The notes beneath the pieces were generated by a model that saw only the letters and a program-made list of their open reading frames with translations, was not told where the DNA came from and searched no databases. Both the position numbers and the translations under genes were made by a program. From assembly GCA_963513935.1 (NCBI GenBank), contig OY740768.1, positions 16,790,590-16,854,589 on the forward strand: a DNA stretch of 64,000 bases, written 5' to 3'. The stretch comes from Aphrophora alni. Its lineage: Eukaryota; Arthropoda; Insecta; Hemiptera; Aphrophoridae. This document shows, piece after piece, positions 40,501 to 52,078 of this stretch (its first letter is position 1; every line of letters starts with the position of its first letter).

Positions 40501-41165
40501 CCAACAGAATTACTTTTGTCGACAAATAAAGGTGTGTTAATCAAGTCATTGTATGTTTAAAAAATATAATGTTTAAAATTAGTAGCTCTAATGTTTGTAT
40601 ACGAAATGTGAAGCAATTGTCTTGATTTATCTTCTGCGATTTATCATATTTATCTGAATGCATTTAAAAAAAAAAACTAAATATTTGGGGATTTTGTCGA
40701 ATTTCACTATAGTATTGTAAAACCTGCAAGAAGAGACAACAGCAACGATTTGGATCGACTTAATCACTGTTTCCGACAAAAGAACTTTAACTTAAACATT
40801 AAGAACTATTCCATAAAGTATTCCATTTTTTATTATATTTACTCTTTAAATTATTAAACTAATAAATATATACATTATAAATATTTGATAGTGTTTTACT
40901 AATAGGGAATTATTTTTTAAATAACTACAATTTTTTATTTTGTATATTTATTTTAACTTCATAGTAGAAAATGTTTAAAACAGATTATTTGAACGAACAA
41001 AGAGTCGTTTTAAATGAAAACCAAATTCATGAATTAAAACTCATAATTAAATGTCAATACAAATTAATATTAACGAAAATATTAATTAAGTTCTTCTTAT
41101 GACTGACCATTGTTCTTAATAACATTAATATTGTTTTAATTTGTTAATATTCTTCCGATTTAAAT
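40501..41165. other. AT-rich non-coding stretch
   Basis: No gene is seen. On the minus strand a possible AATAAA signal lies near 40947, downstream of the small ORF at 41166-41393. Confidence 0.5.
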
Positions 41166-41393
41166 CTAGATTATGGAATTAATGTTTAAATAATCTCTCA
41201 GCTCCGATTTATCAATGCTTACTTCACCCCAAAAAATGTCTACCACTTTTTGGCACATCATTAGTTTTATTTTATCAAGCTCTGGCCAGATATGTACTTC
41301 CTTTATTTTTTGACATTCCACTACGACCTCTGGTAGACCACTTTTGAACGACAGAGTATCAATTCGCTCTTCTCGTTCACCATCGTTCTCCAT
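41166..41393 (-). CDS. hypothetical 75-residue acidic protein
   Basis: This is an ATG-initiated frame on the minus strand with a favourable start context (A at -3, G at +4: GAAGATGG). The product starts MENDGEREERIDTLSF, then LPEVVVECQKIKEVHIWPEL, and ends LRDYLNINSII before a TAG stop. It has 16 acidic and 10 basic residues, two Trp and two Cys, with amphipathic-looking stretches and no signal peptide or membrane segment. The composition is more protein-like than that of other small frames here. I do not recognise a family. No intron signals or promoter were identified. It may be a small single-exon gene, an exon fragment of a pseudogene, or chance. Confidence 0.3.
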   Translation of the reverse strand: MENDGEREERIDTLSFKSGLPEVVVECQKIKEVHIWPELDKIKLMMCQKVVDIFWGEVSIDKSELRDYLNINSII

Positions 41394-42234
41394 CTTCGTT
41401 TAACTGTATATGAAGTTTCGAGATTTTCATAATTAGATTTAATAAGCTGTTGAAAAATGGAATTATTCAAAAGAAACACCACAATTTTTAACTCTTCCAG
41501 TTAATAGTGCTCCTTATTTTTTATTACCAAAATTTCTAGAGATCCTGATAAGAAAATTGACAGAAATCAGACGAAAAATGTATCAACATAGTATTTTTTA
41601 AACATACATGCAGTTATAAAACATCACACTCTGTCAATTGCTATGCCCAAATAGGAAGAACAGGTGAATTATCAATTGTTTATTGTTTATGTTTTCAAAC
41701 TATTTCATCGATTTACTTATTTGCAACCATTTTCATTGATACACATTTCTGAAGTCCTGAGGGTTAATAACCGAAAGGGAATTACTAATAACTAGAACTT
41801 GGAAAATATACATTTTATAAATAGTATATTTGTTAATTTTTTGGTAAATAGGAATAATTTATTATAATATAGAGAGACAACGATATTGGTATTAAATTCG
41901 AATAACAGATGATATATGATGTTTGTCAAACCTAACACGTACAAAATTGGAATATTTGAATTTACTGTATTATTACTAGGGGCCTATATATGAAATGTTG
42001 TTAGGTTGTCCGATGATTTGGCAACATGCCAATGTATACTAATCATGGTAGTCCATTCATCTCCTTAACAAAAGGTATACAAGATTCCTGATGTTGTCAA
42101 CATACTATGTACGAAATATAATTAACGTATGCAAATTTTGATCATCTATAAATAATTAAAGATGATAGCTTCGTCGTTGAAAAGACGCCTAGAAATGATA
42201 GTACACTGTCTTTTGTTTAAATATATGTTTTTAT
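41394..42234. other. AT-rich stretch
   Basis: No gene is seen. A CTGAGGG..AACCGAAAGG hairpin-like word sits at 41757-41778, and an exact NFI-type palindrome at 42018-42032. Confidence 0.5.
42018..42032. promoter_or_regulatory. NFI-type palindrome
   Basis: TTGGC-AACAT-GCCAA matches the palindromic NFI half-site pattern TTGGC(N5)GCCAA exactly. No promoter or gene is adjacent, so it may be a chance match. Confidence 0.15.
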
Positions 42235-43117
42235 TTCCCTATAAGAGGTGCCTCACCTAAAGTCAAACAAGAGCTAACTTTTTAACAATATATTTGGCAT
42301 TTTAATGGGTGGCTCTCCTTAATTTTACGTGAAAGTATTTGGGATGTATTCAATTTTATAAATTGGTCCATCAATTTCCAATATGGCGCCCAACTTGAAA
42401 ATATTTTTTAATGATTTTGTATAGAAAATATAATCTTCACACTTTTTTATTTCCTATCTATCTTTTTTTTTTCAGAAACGAAACTGGCTAGAGCCATTCA
42501 TTTATGTCTTTTTGAGTTTCAGTATCGTAGTGGTTTGGTCATTCAATATTCATTTTTAAATTAACTTTGTGGTAAATGTATCCTGTTTTTCGTAATTATT
42601 TACGTAAATTTAAGTAATAGTAAACTAAGTCGAAAAACACGTTTTGTGTCTTTTATCAATAGAAACGTTTTACTGGAGTTCTCCAGAATCTGCAAATCCA
42701 TAAATCTAGAAAATCTAAAATATATAACAAAACATAAAATAAAGTTTCTTTCTAATGATTTAGTCATAAAAACTCAATTTCAAGACAATGAGTGACCAAT
42801 GCATTAAAGGACTAAAAGACAATAAGACGTAAAAGAGTAGTTCTAGCGGCTAAACGGATACGTTTATGAAAAAACACAACGAATAAAGAAGTTTTAAATT
42901 ACAGTTTCTATCCGTAATAATTATAAAATATAGGTGTTTTTATAAGAAATTTACAAGTTGGGCGTCATATTTCAAAACTGCAGATATAATTTGAACGTTT
43001 TAATACACACCAAAAAAATGTGTAAGGAGTTTCCTCCATTAGAAGTAAGTTGTCATATATACAGTTAACAGTTGGCTATTATTTCACTTTAGGTCAGACA
43101 CCCGTTATAAGCAAAAA
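42235..43117. mobile_element. old DNA transposon-like element with long TIRs
   Basis: The left arm (42235-42415) and right arm (42945-43117) are inverted copies with about 70-75% visible identity. Aligned anchors are TATAAGAGGTGCCTCACCTAAAGT vs the complement of the right end (TATAACGGGTGTCTGACC and CTAAAGTGAA), then GAGCTAACTTTTTAAC vs TAGCCAACTGTTAAC. Closest to the centre are ATATGGCGCCCAACTTG vs ATATGACGCCCAACTTG. The central 530 bp has no open frame. It is a degenerate non-autonomous element. TATAA at both edges could be part of the TIR or of a target duplication. Confidence 0.7.
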
Positions 43118-43539
43118 TATGTAGACACTTTTGTGACGGATGAAAAAATCAATGTCGACTTTTGTGTGAATATAAGAGTTTCGTGATTCCTTGAGTCCAA
43201 GATAGTGGTTTTGGGGTAATATCTGTCTGGTGTATGTGGTCTGTAATTTGCCATCTGTGCAGTGTTCTATAGCCCTAACGACTGTAACATTACTATTAGT
43301 TAAATATTAGTAAATGTTTTTACGTACATATATTTTGGCCATTATTCAAGAAGATTTTATAAATATTGTTTTTCTCATAATTTAGGGGTAGATATCAAAT
43401 AAAAATAAACAAATCTACGTTTTCCTCATAAACTGTTCTAAGGATTTAGATGAAAGTGGATAAGAGGATAGATATATGGATAACTGATCATCCTATAACT
43501 TTCCTGCTTCCTTCCTTTGATTTTACTACTTACGGATGA

Positions 43540-44331
43540 AAAAGAATCCTGAACGAAAATAATTGCCTTAAGCTGCAGTCTGATTTGAACAGCCTTTACG
43601 AATAGTGTTGTACTAACGAAATTGATCTAAATATAAACAAGTGTGAGTTCATTACATCCATTCGACAAAAAACAAGTATTCCGATCTCCTATTTGCTTAA
43701 TAATTCCACTTTGTGGAAGTCTGAGACAGTGTTATTGGAGTGTTGGAGACTTGTAATCTTGGAGTGTTATTGCACACCCTTCTCTTCCCACCCTCATATC
43801 GACAAATTGTGTAACAAGGCCACTTAAATGTTGGGTCTCATCAAGAGACAAGCAAGGAATATTAAAGATCCCAATGTTCTTCCGATTTTTTACTACTCCT
43901 GTATCAGAAAAGTATGCATCTTTAATAATTATGAATATCAAACTCTAAGTGATATGGTTAGAATAGGATAATTTTTGAAATTTCGCCAGTCTCCCAGATG
44001 TTTATAATACTGACAAATATTTACGATGTGTCCCAGTCTTTTGAATGTTGACAGTATATAAAACAGATAAAAAATGTTATAAGTTGTATTTACAATGCTC
44101 CAAAGTCGAGTCTTCTGCTTTCCTTGAATCTGTACAATTCTATATTCCACAACGAAAGCTAAGAGCTGTTTCAACATTTCAAGTCGTCAGGTACTCAACT
44201 GACAGTCTTTTCAACTCCTGTTTTATGAGCAGGATGTGAAGGGATTGGAAGATAAACTACACAGCCTTGATATATTCAATCTGAAAGACTTTACTCATTT
44301 AAAGTCGTGTTGTAATAAATTATTAATTTAA
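43540..44331 (+). pseudogene. non-LTR retrotransposon RT C-terminal relic
   Basis: Translated with frame changes and stops, the segment shows the region after the RT catalytic site: CLKLQSDLNSLYE, then NINKCEFITSIR (the NxxKxxxx motif), then a degenerate LVIL-type motif where DLGVxxD is expected. FSSHPHIDKLCNKAT and MLGLIKRQARNIKDPNVL follow, then FYYSCIR. A later frame reads FYIPQRKLRAVSTF and LDIFNLKDFTHLKSCCNKLL before a stop. This order matches the thumb and C-terminal domain of Jockey/CR1-like ORF2 proteins. There are at least three in-frame stops and frameshifts. The 5' part is missing, as usual for target-primed insertions. Confidence 0.85.
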
Positions 44332-47300
44332 ATTATAAACATATTTATAGCTACGTAGTATGTGGTATGTAGTATATAATTGACTATAACTGTGTGGGAT
44401 TTTGCTGTTGCTGTTGTTTAAAGAAATACAAATATTTGTGTTTATTTAAACATTCAAAGGTTTACTTCTTTTTATGTAAGGGCATAAAATATTCCACTAG
44501 TAAAGCAATCGTCTGTAGAAATATCGGAAATATTTCCTGTTCGTTTATTGTTGTAGTCCAAGATAAAACAACAATATATTCATTTGTGTTGTATATATTC
44601 TTCAACACAAATAATTATATAATTATTTAACTAATTTTACAACTTACAGTGTGTTATTATGTACGGTATAGGATTTAAACTATTTGAAAATTTGTTAAAA
44701 TAATAAATAATATTTTAAGCGACTATTTATGTACAATATATTAAAGCTTTTTTTAAATTCTAGGATTGTAAAATACGTCATAAAGATATATTGTATTGTA
44801 AACTCTCTAAATAGACGAATTCATATGGTGGAAAATATCAAAACAGATATTTTATTTAATATATTCTTCTTAGGCTTCTGTGTATGTTTATTTGTAATTT
44901 CATAGTAAATTCAAATAAAAGTTAAAACAATTTTGTTCCAAATTAGTGCCTTGGGTCTTTTTTAACTCTTTTATTAAACACATAAAGTTATTAACTTTTG
45001 CCTTGTGTTTCTGAGCGTACAACTAAGAAACTTCATTCACCTTTTATTTACAAATGAAATTGAACAAACCAAGAAAAACCAACGTTTACCTGTTATACGT
45101 CTATAAACTGTATTACTATTATTTCAGTATACTATTCTGGCTAATTACATAAATATAAGTCATTTTCATAAATAAATGTAGTATAAACATTCTACATCAA
45201 ACATATTTTAGTATATATTTTACATATTTATATTACTTATGGATTTTTTTTTTAATATAAACATTTTTATAAAACATTAAATTCATGAAGTTTTACATTT
45301 CATCAATTATTGTTAGATTATATTTTCGCACGCATATATATTAGAGAGAAAAATATGTAATACCAAAACAAATAATAATAAATTAATTAAAATAGCGAAT
45401 TCAAGATTTTACCAAGTCAGAAAGGAAGTTTCTACAAACCCATGGTGTTTGTGAACTTAAAACAAATCTTGTTTCATAGCAGTGTCTAGAAAATTTAACA
45501 TATCTTCCATAAAAAAAGAACATAAAATTCTCATTTCCTTAAATTCAGCTAAAATCTTTATTTTTGTTTTGTTTTAAATGCTCAAATTATTTCCCTTATT
45601 AACGAATCAGAAATCATTCGTACATATCTTTCTGATAATTCCAAGTTAAGAGTTGACTGACAAAACGATAAACAACCTAAAAATGGTGTAAAATTATAAA
45701 ACCTGCTCATGCAATTCCTACAAAGATTTAGAGCAAAATTAGAGTTTATTGACTTTCAGGTTTAATCACAACTTATCACTAGGTAACGTGATTCTACTGT
45801 CGTAAGTTTTATTAAGTAGAGGTATCTCAAAGGTAGGACAAATTGTGGTTCAATTAGCCGTAAGAGTGAGGATAAAAGGTAGGGGTGCCATCGATTGTTA
45901 GCCATTATAAAACTGGGTGACCTAATGACTCAAAGATTATAGTTTAATCGTGTTTATGATGCCTTGAAATATCTTAAATTAGGGTAATTAGGTTTAGTTG
46001 AGAGGTAAAAAATAACTCAAGAACCAACAAAATATTTATGAAAAGAGATTAGTTATAAATTTTGCTCAGCGAGTTATTTTCCTCAATTTAAAAGCATAAA
46101 ATAAAATGCTCTACCATAAAATAAAACCTGAATGACTTTCAATTCATTATTATAAATTTGTATATATCTGTAACCCTTTGCTATTAATTTTACTTGGTTG
46201 TTACTTATTGTGAATTTAGTTACGTTTTCAAATAAGTTCAAAAATGTGTTTTATATAGTGATATTACTGGAAACCAAATTACAATTTATAATACGCCTAA
46301 TTATATTACCTTATCGAATTATGTAATATTTACTAAACAAGTAACAACATTCTATAGATATAATTAAAGCCAATTTACTGCAATTAGTCATTTACACTCC
46401 TAATCCATATCACATCAAAGAGACTTTGGTTAAAGGGGTTGCGAAATGTCTCTCCTAATTTTGGCAGAAGCTTACATTCAAGGGACTCGTGTAATTATAG
46501 CAATAAATTTAGTTTTGATATAGTGTTGAATCAACGAGGGGATTCATATTTAAAAAATTAAATTATCATATTATATTATATCATATTTGGTTTTGTATTA
46601 GGTTAACCATCTTCAAATCCTTCTTTTGTATTTGATACTATTCCTGGTGGTATAAAAAACAGCAATGCCTGAACAAATAATTATTTTTGGTGTTAGCATA
46701 AAATTCAATTAAAAAATAATTAACAATAATAAAAATTTTATATGAAGAGGCTAAAATAACAGATATCATTAGTTTCGCAAACAAAATCGATCGTGACTAT
46801 AGTCATGATGTGTACAGAATTTATATTTCTAAGGTTTTTTTTTTCAATTTCAAATCTCAACCTTTCGGTAGTATATAAACAAATAATGAGTGTAAATTAA
46901 AATTTCTTTTTTTGTTTATTGTTCGAGAAATTTAAATTGTAGGTAACAGTAGCTATTTTTAGTTTTATCGTTCTTTTATGTTCTAGTAATTGTTTTCGGA
47001 TACTGGTTTATATTAAATGAAAGATCCATCTACCAGTTTTTAATGAATGTCCACTGTTTTACCATTGAAACTGAACTAATATCAACTTGAATTTGGGATA
47101 TTTTTTGTTTACATTTTTCGTTAAGAGAGTTGAGGAATCAATGATAATTACCAAAATACAGCACCGTGTTAACATTTTCCAGAATAAATTAATATCTTAC
47201 TTGTTAAATTCTAAGAGAGTTTAGAGTAAATAAAATTAACTAAATTTATGCTATGAATTAGCTTTGTTTTATTACCTTTCCGTGGTCTCAGTTTCCTTAA

Positions 47301-47731
47301 TAGAGAGTCATTACTACCTCTTTTATAAAAAAAGTTGAAAATACTAAACAAAACTAATATTAAGTTATACAAAAAATACGTTACTCCCATAACTATTGTA
47401 AATCCACAATTATGCTATTAGAAAAATTAATAGTTACAGAACAAACTGCTTACTGAGGTAAATTCGATCAACATCTAGTTCGTATTAATGGTTATTTCAA
47501 TTAATACAATATATTTGTTATTTTACAACTGTCAGTTTTACCTTCTAAAATATATTTCATTCATTTGTACGTAAATCTGTCTAATGTATAACATCAAGTA
47601 GTATACATTTTCAAATCTCTTCCATGTCAAAACAATAAGATTTTTATATTAAATGTTGAGCTTGACTTATGAGAAAAATTATACAGTATAACCAACACAC
47701 AGAACACAATTCTCACAAAAAATACGCCTAA
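44332..47731. other. AT-rich non-coding stretch
   Basis: No gene is seen over about 3.4 kb. Mildly richer patches occur at 45840-45950 and 46400-46550 without long frames. A short palindrome TGACTATAGTCA lies near 46795. Confidence 0.55.
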
Positions 47732-47776
47732 GTATCAGACGCGTTTCAACGAATAGGTCGTCCTCTTCAGTGATAC
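47732..47776 (-). ncRNA. hammerhead ribozyme-like motif, best match
   Basis: On the minus strand the order is GTATCA (stem I), CTGAAGA (conforms to CUGANGA), GG, ACGA-CCTAT-TCGT (stem II hairpin), T, GAA, ACGCGT (palindromic stem III giving A15.1 and U16.1), C at position 17, and TGATAC, a perfect 6-bp partner of GTATCA. All conserved core positions of a type I hammerhead are met. Stem II is closed by a G-U wobble with one bulged G, which would weaken activity. The loopless stem III suggests a dimeric form, as described for small retroelement hammerheads. No coding relic flanks it. Confidence 0.5.
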
Positions 47777-48989
47777 ACCAATCAAACTATAACTGAGATT
47801 AAATAAGATTTTTGTAGAGAATACAAACAGCATTTCTTCTATTTGAAGTTTTGTAATAGATGAAAATCTCTTTTATGGGCTAAAATTAGAATACAATATA
47901 ATGTATATAAAATAATATGTGTTCCGCTAAAAGTTTCTATAAAACATAAATGTTGTTATTCCCCGCATAATAATTTGTAAACCTCATTTCCAAATTTTTC
48001 TGCGGTAATAAGTTCATAGAAAATCAAACAATATGTTCCTTGGAAGTATAATTAATAAAAAACAAACTTCAAACTTATCAGTACATCAATTTAATATTTT
48101 TCTGTTTGAACAAGAAACGTCCTTAGCTTTTTAATTATACACTCTATAAATAAACTTTATACTACACACCATCAAAATGTATTACACATATCATACTGAA
48201 ACATTTATAACCTTAATGACTGAAATAAAGTTTCGTGATGGAAACAAACGATAGTGAGAATGACTAATTCTAATATTACACTGCCCTTTTTCCATTAAAG
48301 CGAGAGCTACAAGATTATTAATGAATAATTGTAAATAACATGGATGTTCTTAATTATTAGTTGCATCAATTTTATTAAAGTAAAGGATATCTTATATTTA
48401 GTTCAACATTGTTTTTAATGTGTTACTTTAAAATAAACTGTGCAAAGCATTTCACAAATTCACCTATCTCCAAAATCAAATCAAATAAACATTATACAAA
48501 ACCACAAGTCACAAGTTGTCAATCAAGAAGAGAAAAATAAACAATCGACACCGACTTATATTTATGGTCAAACTTGCTTCCCTTGTACTATAATGGTTTG
48601 AAAATATTTGATTACAACAAAGTTCTTATGGGAGTTCTTAATCATTATAATTAGATTGTTTGTTTAGCATAAATATTGCTAGTTACTTACAAATCTAACT
48701 GAGATTGAATAAATATTTACAGTTTTTATATAAATATACAAAGTCCTTTAATTTTTTTAAATCGAGATTTATTACCCTTATTATTAACTACTTTTATGAT
48801 TTTTTTTTTTTTTTTATGTTCAAATTAGTATCATTTGAACATAAAATCTTTCATAAATTATAAAATTACAGAGTACTGAGAAAATTTCCTGCAAATAATT
48901 TTGTCATTAAAGAATGCATTAGATTATTATGCAATGTAAAATTTATTTGCTGAAAAATACATTTCTCCATTCATACAAAAATAATACCC
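47777..48989. other. AT-rich non-coding stretch
   Basis: No gene is seen. 48390-48600 carries the possible partner of the 37.7-kb repeat. There is a T run at about 48800-48815. Confidence 0.5.
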
Positions 48990-49230
48990 ATCGTAGCGAT
49001 TAGTGCTTGCCTTACTTTACCCCTTCCACTTTTCTCCAACAATCAACGTTTGATAGGATACTTTGGTTACAGTCATATTGGCTGAAAATAACAACAAGTG
49101 GAGCTTAATGTTCACCGGAAGGAAAGGAAGCTTAGCGGAGTGAGTAAACTGGATGAACTGAACTCACAGAATAGGAACAAGTCTTGTCTCCGCTCCCCCA
49201 CGCACAATGCGGAACTATAATTAGTATATA
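48990..49230. other. G+C-richer patch, unclassified
   Basis: This patch has clearly more G+C than its flanks (GTCTCCGCTCCCCCACGCAC near 49187; GGAAGGAAAGGAAGCTTAGC near 49117). No frame of useful length, no TIRs and no RNA fold were recognised. It could be an exon, a promoter or a transposon relic. Confidence 0.3.
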
Positions 49231-49955
49231 TTCATTGATTTGTTCTTCCTGTCATGATGCATTTAGCTATAAATCAACAATCTAGCTAAATATTTTTACA
49301 CCTTTGCTGGCTTAACTACTATTACCCGATAGATGCTGTCTAAATAGTTGCACAATTAATTTATTTCTTTAAACGTATGATCAAGATGTATTTCAGATCC
49401 ATTTATGTGTTAGTTTTCACCTACATTCTTTTCCATGTTTTGCACAGGCAAGCACGTAGAAAAGTTGGTGAATACACCAATATTTTCTTGTTTCGAATCT
49501 CTTTTTGAGCATGTTCTAGATACTTCATCCCTTCTTGGAAAAAGTCCATATCATTAATTTAAACCCTGAGTTTAACATTTAGTGTGAATTGTCGTCCTCA
49601 CAATCCTTGTGATCCGAGAGATCCGACCCCCTTAACCGTAATTTGTCTACTAATTTTGTTTTCCACCATAAAATAAAGGAGATATTGAATAATAGAAGTA
49701 AGTAAATGCCTAAGCCCTAGAGTATTCAAACGCCCTAGAAAGCGTTGGGGGTAGGGAAAAATGGTCAAGAAATGCAAGATAAAAAAGAAAAATAATAAAC
49801 CCAATCCAATGATGAAGAGGGTATTTCGATATGGGTAATCCCGGAGATGATACCCACGTTCATAAGATTTAAGCCCCTTCAGGTGTGTTTGTTATCATGG
49901 TTTAGATCCGATGAATTGCGATATCTGGACTGGATCATTTACTATCAGCAGTTTA
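49231..49955. other. unclassified mixed-composition stretch
   Basis: The minus-strand frame at 49598-49804 is hydrophobic at its N-terminus and overlaps a locally richer segment. I see no domain. The richer composition continues into the open frame at 49956-50150, so the whole 49.5-50.1 kb stretch may be one decayed repeat. Confidence 0.35.
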
Positions 49956-50150
49956 ATGAGGAGCCACCTCGTGCATCCAGCTCTTAGCTGCACTGATAAT
50001 CAAATCATGTATAGGCCTACGTACCATTCCATCGATCTTGATCAAGCTAACCCGTACTCCTGAAACCAGATTGGGTGAGACACATCTAACTGAATGGTCA
50101 CCAAAACAGGCCTCAAATCCAAGAAATAAAATATTATTTTGTTTAGTAAT
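49956..50150 (-). other. 65-codon open frame in G+C-richer patch
   Basis: The uninterrupted minus-strand frame reads LGFEACFGDHSVRCVSPN, then LVSGVRVSLIKIDGMVRR, then PIHDLIISAAKSWMHEVAPH and a stop. The balanced composition looks more protein-like than the surrounding translations, and the richer DNA continues with stops to about 49830. There is no ATG near the start. I do not recognise the family. An old transposon or retrocopy fragment is plausible. Confidence 0.25.
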
Positions 50151-50588
50151 TTATTCATGAAAATGAAAAATATTTTCTTATTCCTTCCTTATCAACTAAA
50201 CTCAAGTTAAACAATCAAACAAATAAATAAGAAAAGATTATTTTTTACCGTTTGATTGGATTTTGATTTTAGCAAATTTGATCGCCCTTAGCAATGGAAC
50301 TACAATATATTGTACGACAATGGAACTGGTCGTATATGTTCCATTTTTAATAACTGTATTTTGGTAACTACTGAACCAATTAAATCCACAACAAAAACAC
50401 ACCTTTATACATAGTAAAAATACTTTCGGCTGTTTTAAAATATCATTCACTAATTTCATAGTTAAAAAATTGCGTAAGAAAAATATTGTAATTTGTTTTT
50501 AGAGTTAAAAACTATAGCATTGTAACATAATATAAGTAAATTGTATATAATATAAAATAGATCACAAATTACCGGTATTGAAAAGGGA

Positions 50589-50590
50589 AA

Positions 50591-50622
<32 letters not shown>

Positions 50623-50626
50623 AAAC
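50589..50626. repeat. poly(A) tract
   Basis: Nearly 40 bases are pure A with one G. As with the T-rich tract near 4190, a retroposon tail is possible, but no body was recognised to its left. Confidence 0.7.
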
Positions 50627-52036
50627 ATTGAAGTACGTATTCATTTTAATAGCTGTTCAGAAAATGTAAATGGCGACCAACAGTTCAAACATATTGCTTC
50701 TTAATACTTTATTACAAAATTCAGACAATTTAATGTCCTGTTTCTAAAATCTCTTAAATTGAAATTTAAATTAGGTTGTTTTTTAAGAATTACGTAAAAT
50801 AAATTTGTTTTTATATACTCACTGTTTTAAAGCTAAAAAAGATTTACTTGTTTGATGACCGGGAAGCAGTAAGTCCAGTGCAGATGCATTTTAATTTAAT
50901 TTTATTTGATTTTAAATATATCAGATTTCGGTTTAATTATTTAAATTGTTTTAATAAATAAAACTTCTGAGAAACTTATTTTCAGAAACAGGACGCCGTT
51001 ACAATTTTCAGAACAATAATTTATAGTTTTTATTAGACTACTTAAGTTTCACGCTAAAGTTGAGACAGCCATTGCACTCTTTTGAACTCCAAACAGAACT
51101 CAACGAAATGAAACTTTCAGCACAATATTTAGAAGAAGTAGCTTTTGTTGCCTCCTTTATAATGACTAAAAATAATTATTTCTTTATTTATTTTCTATTA
51201 TTCTTTTATAGAGGGCTAAGTGTTTTGGAATTTTAAATTGGAAATTGAAGACGAAAATTTATAAATTTAATTATAACTACGTAGCTATAAATTATGTTAT
51301 TTTCAAAAATAAAAAATAAATGTTAAACAAATCTAACCTATTCAAAAAATATTGCATGTATTTCTTGGATCGTGTAATGCTAATTTGAAGCTAAACATTT
51401 ATATTTCGTACATATGTACTGAGTAAAATGGGTAATCACTAAACAAACTTTTGAAAAGCAATATTTTAAAACTTCCGTAATTAAAAACACACCCAAATCT
51501 ATTTGATGAAAAAGCATTTTCTATATGATAGAAAATCACAGAAAGAGATGTGTTATATACTCTAATATACAGAACACTTAAAAACATCGATTTCCTGCAG
51601 TGTAGAGGGTATGTTTATTCTTCGACAGATCGAAATGTCCCGACTATCCCATTTATGTAATTGTCAATTTACTTACTGAGGGGGTGACTCTGGTGAAAGT
51701 ATTCTTCGATTCTTTCAGATTTAAAGTGAGGGATATACAATTTGACTAATTATAATAGAATCATTAAAATATACAACTACTGGGACGTGATTTTACTATT
51801 CTTGTGAATATATTTACTTAAGTCAAAAGACTGAATTTATTGTGTTAAGGAAAGTGCGTATAAATGTTATAACAATGATTCATGTTTTCTGTTTTTTTTT
51901 CTAACTTACTTTTAACATAATTTCTTATAAATATATTTATTTATAACTATATTTTTCTACCAACATATACTCATAAATTAGAAATATGTTGTTTTTCTGA
52001 AATTTCTGAAATGTAAATTACTATTATTTTATTGAA

Positions 52037-52078
<42 letters not shown>

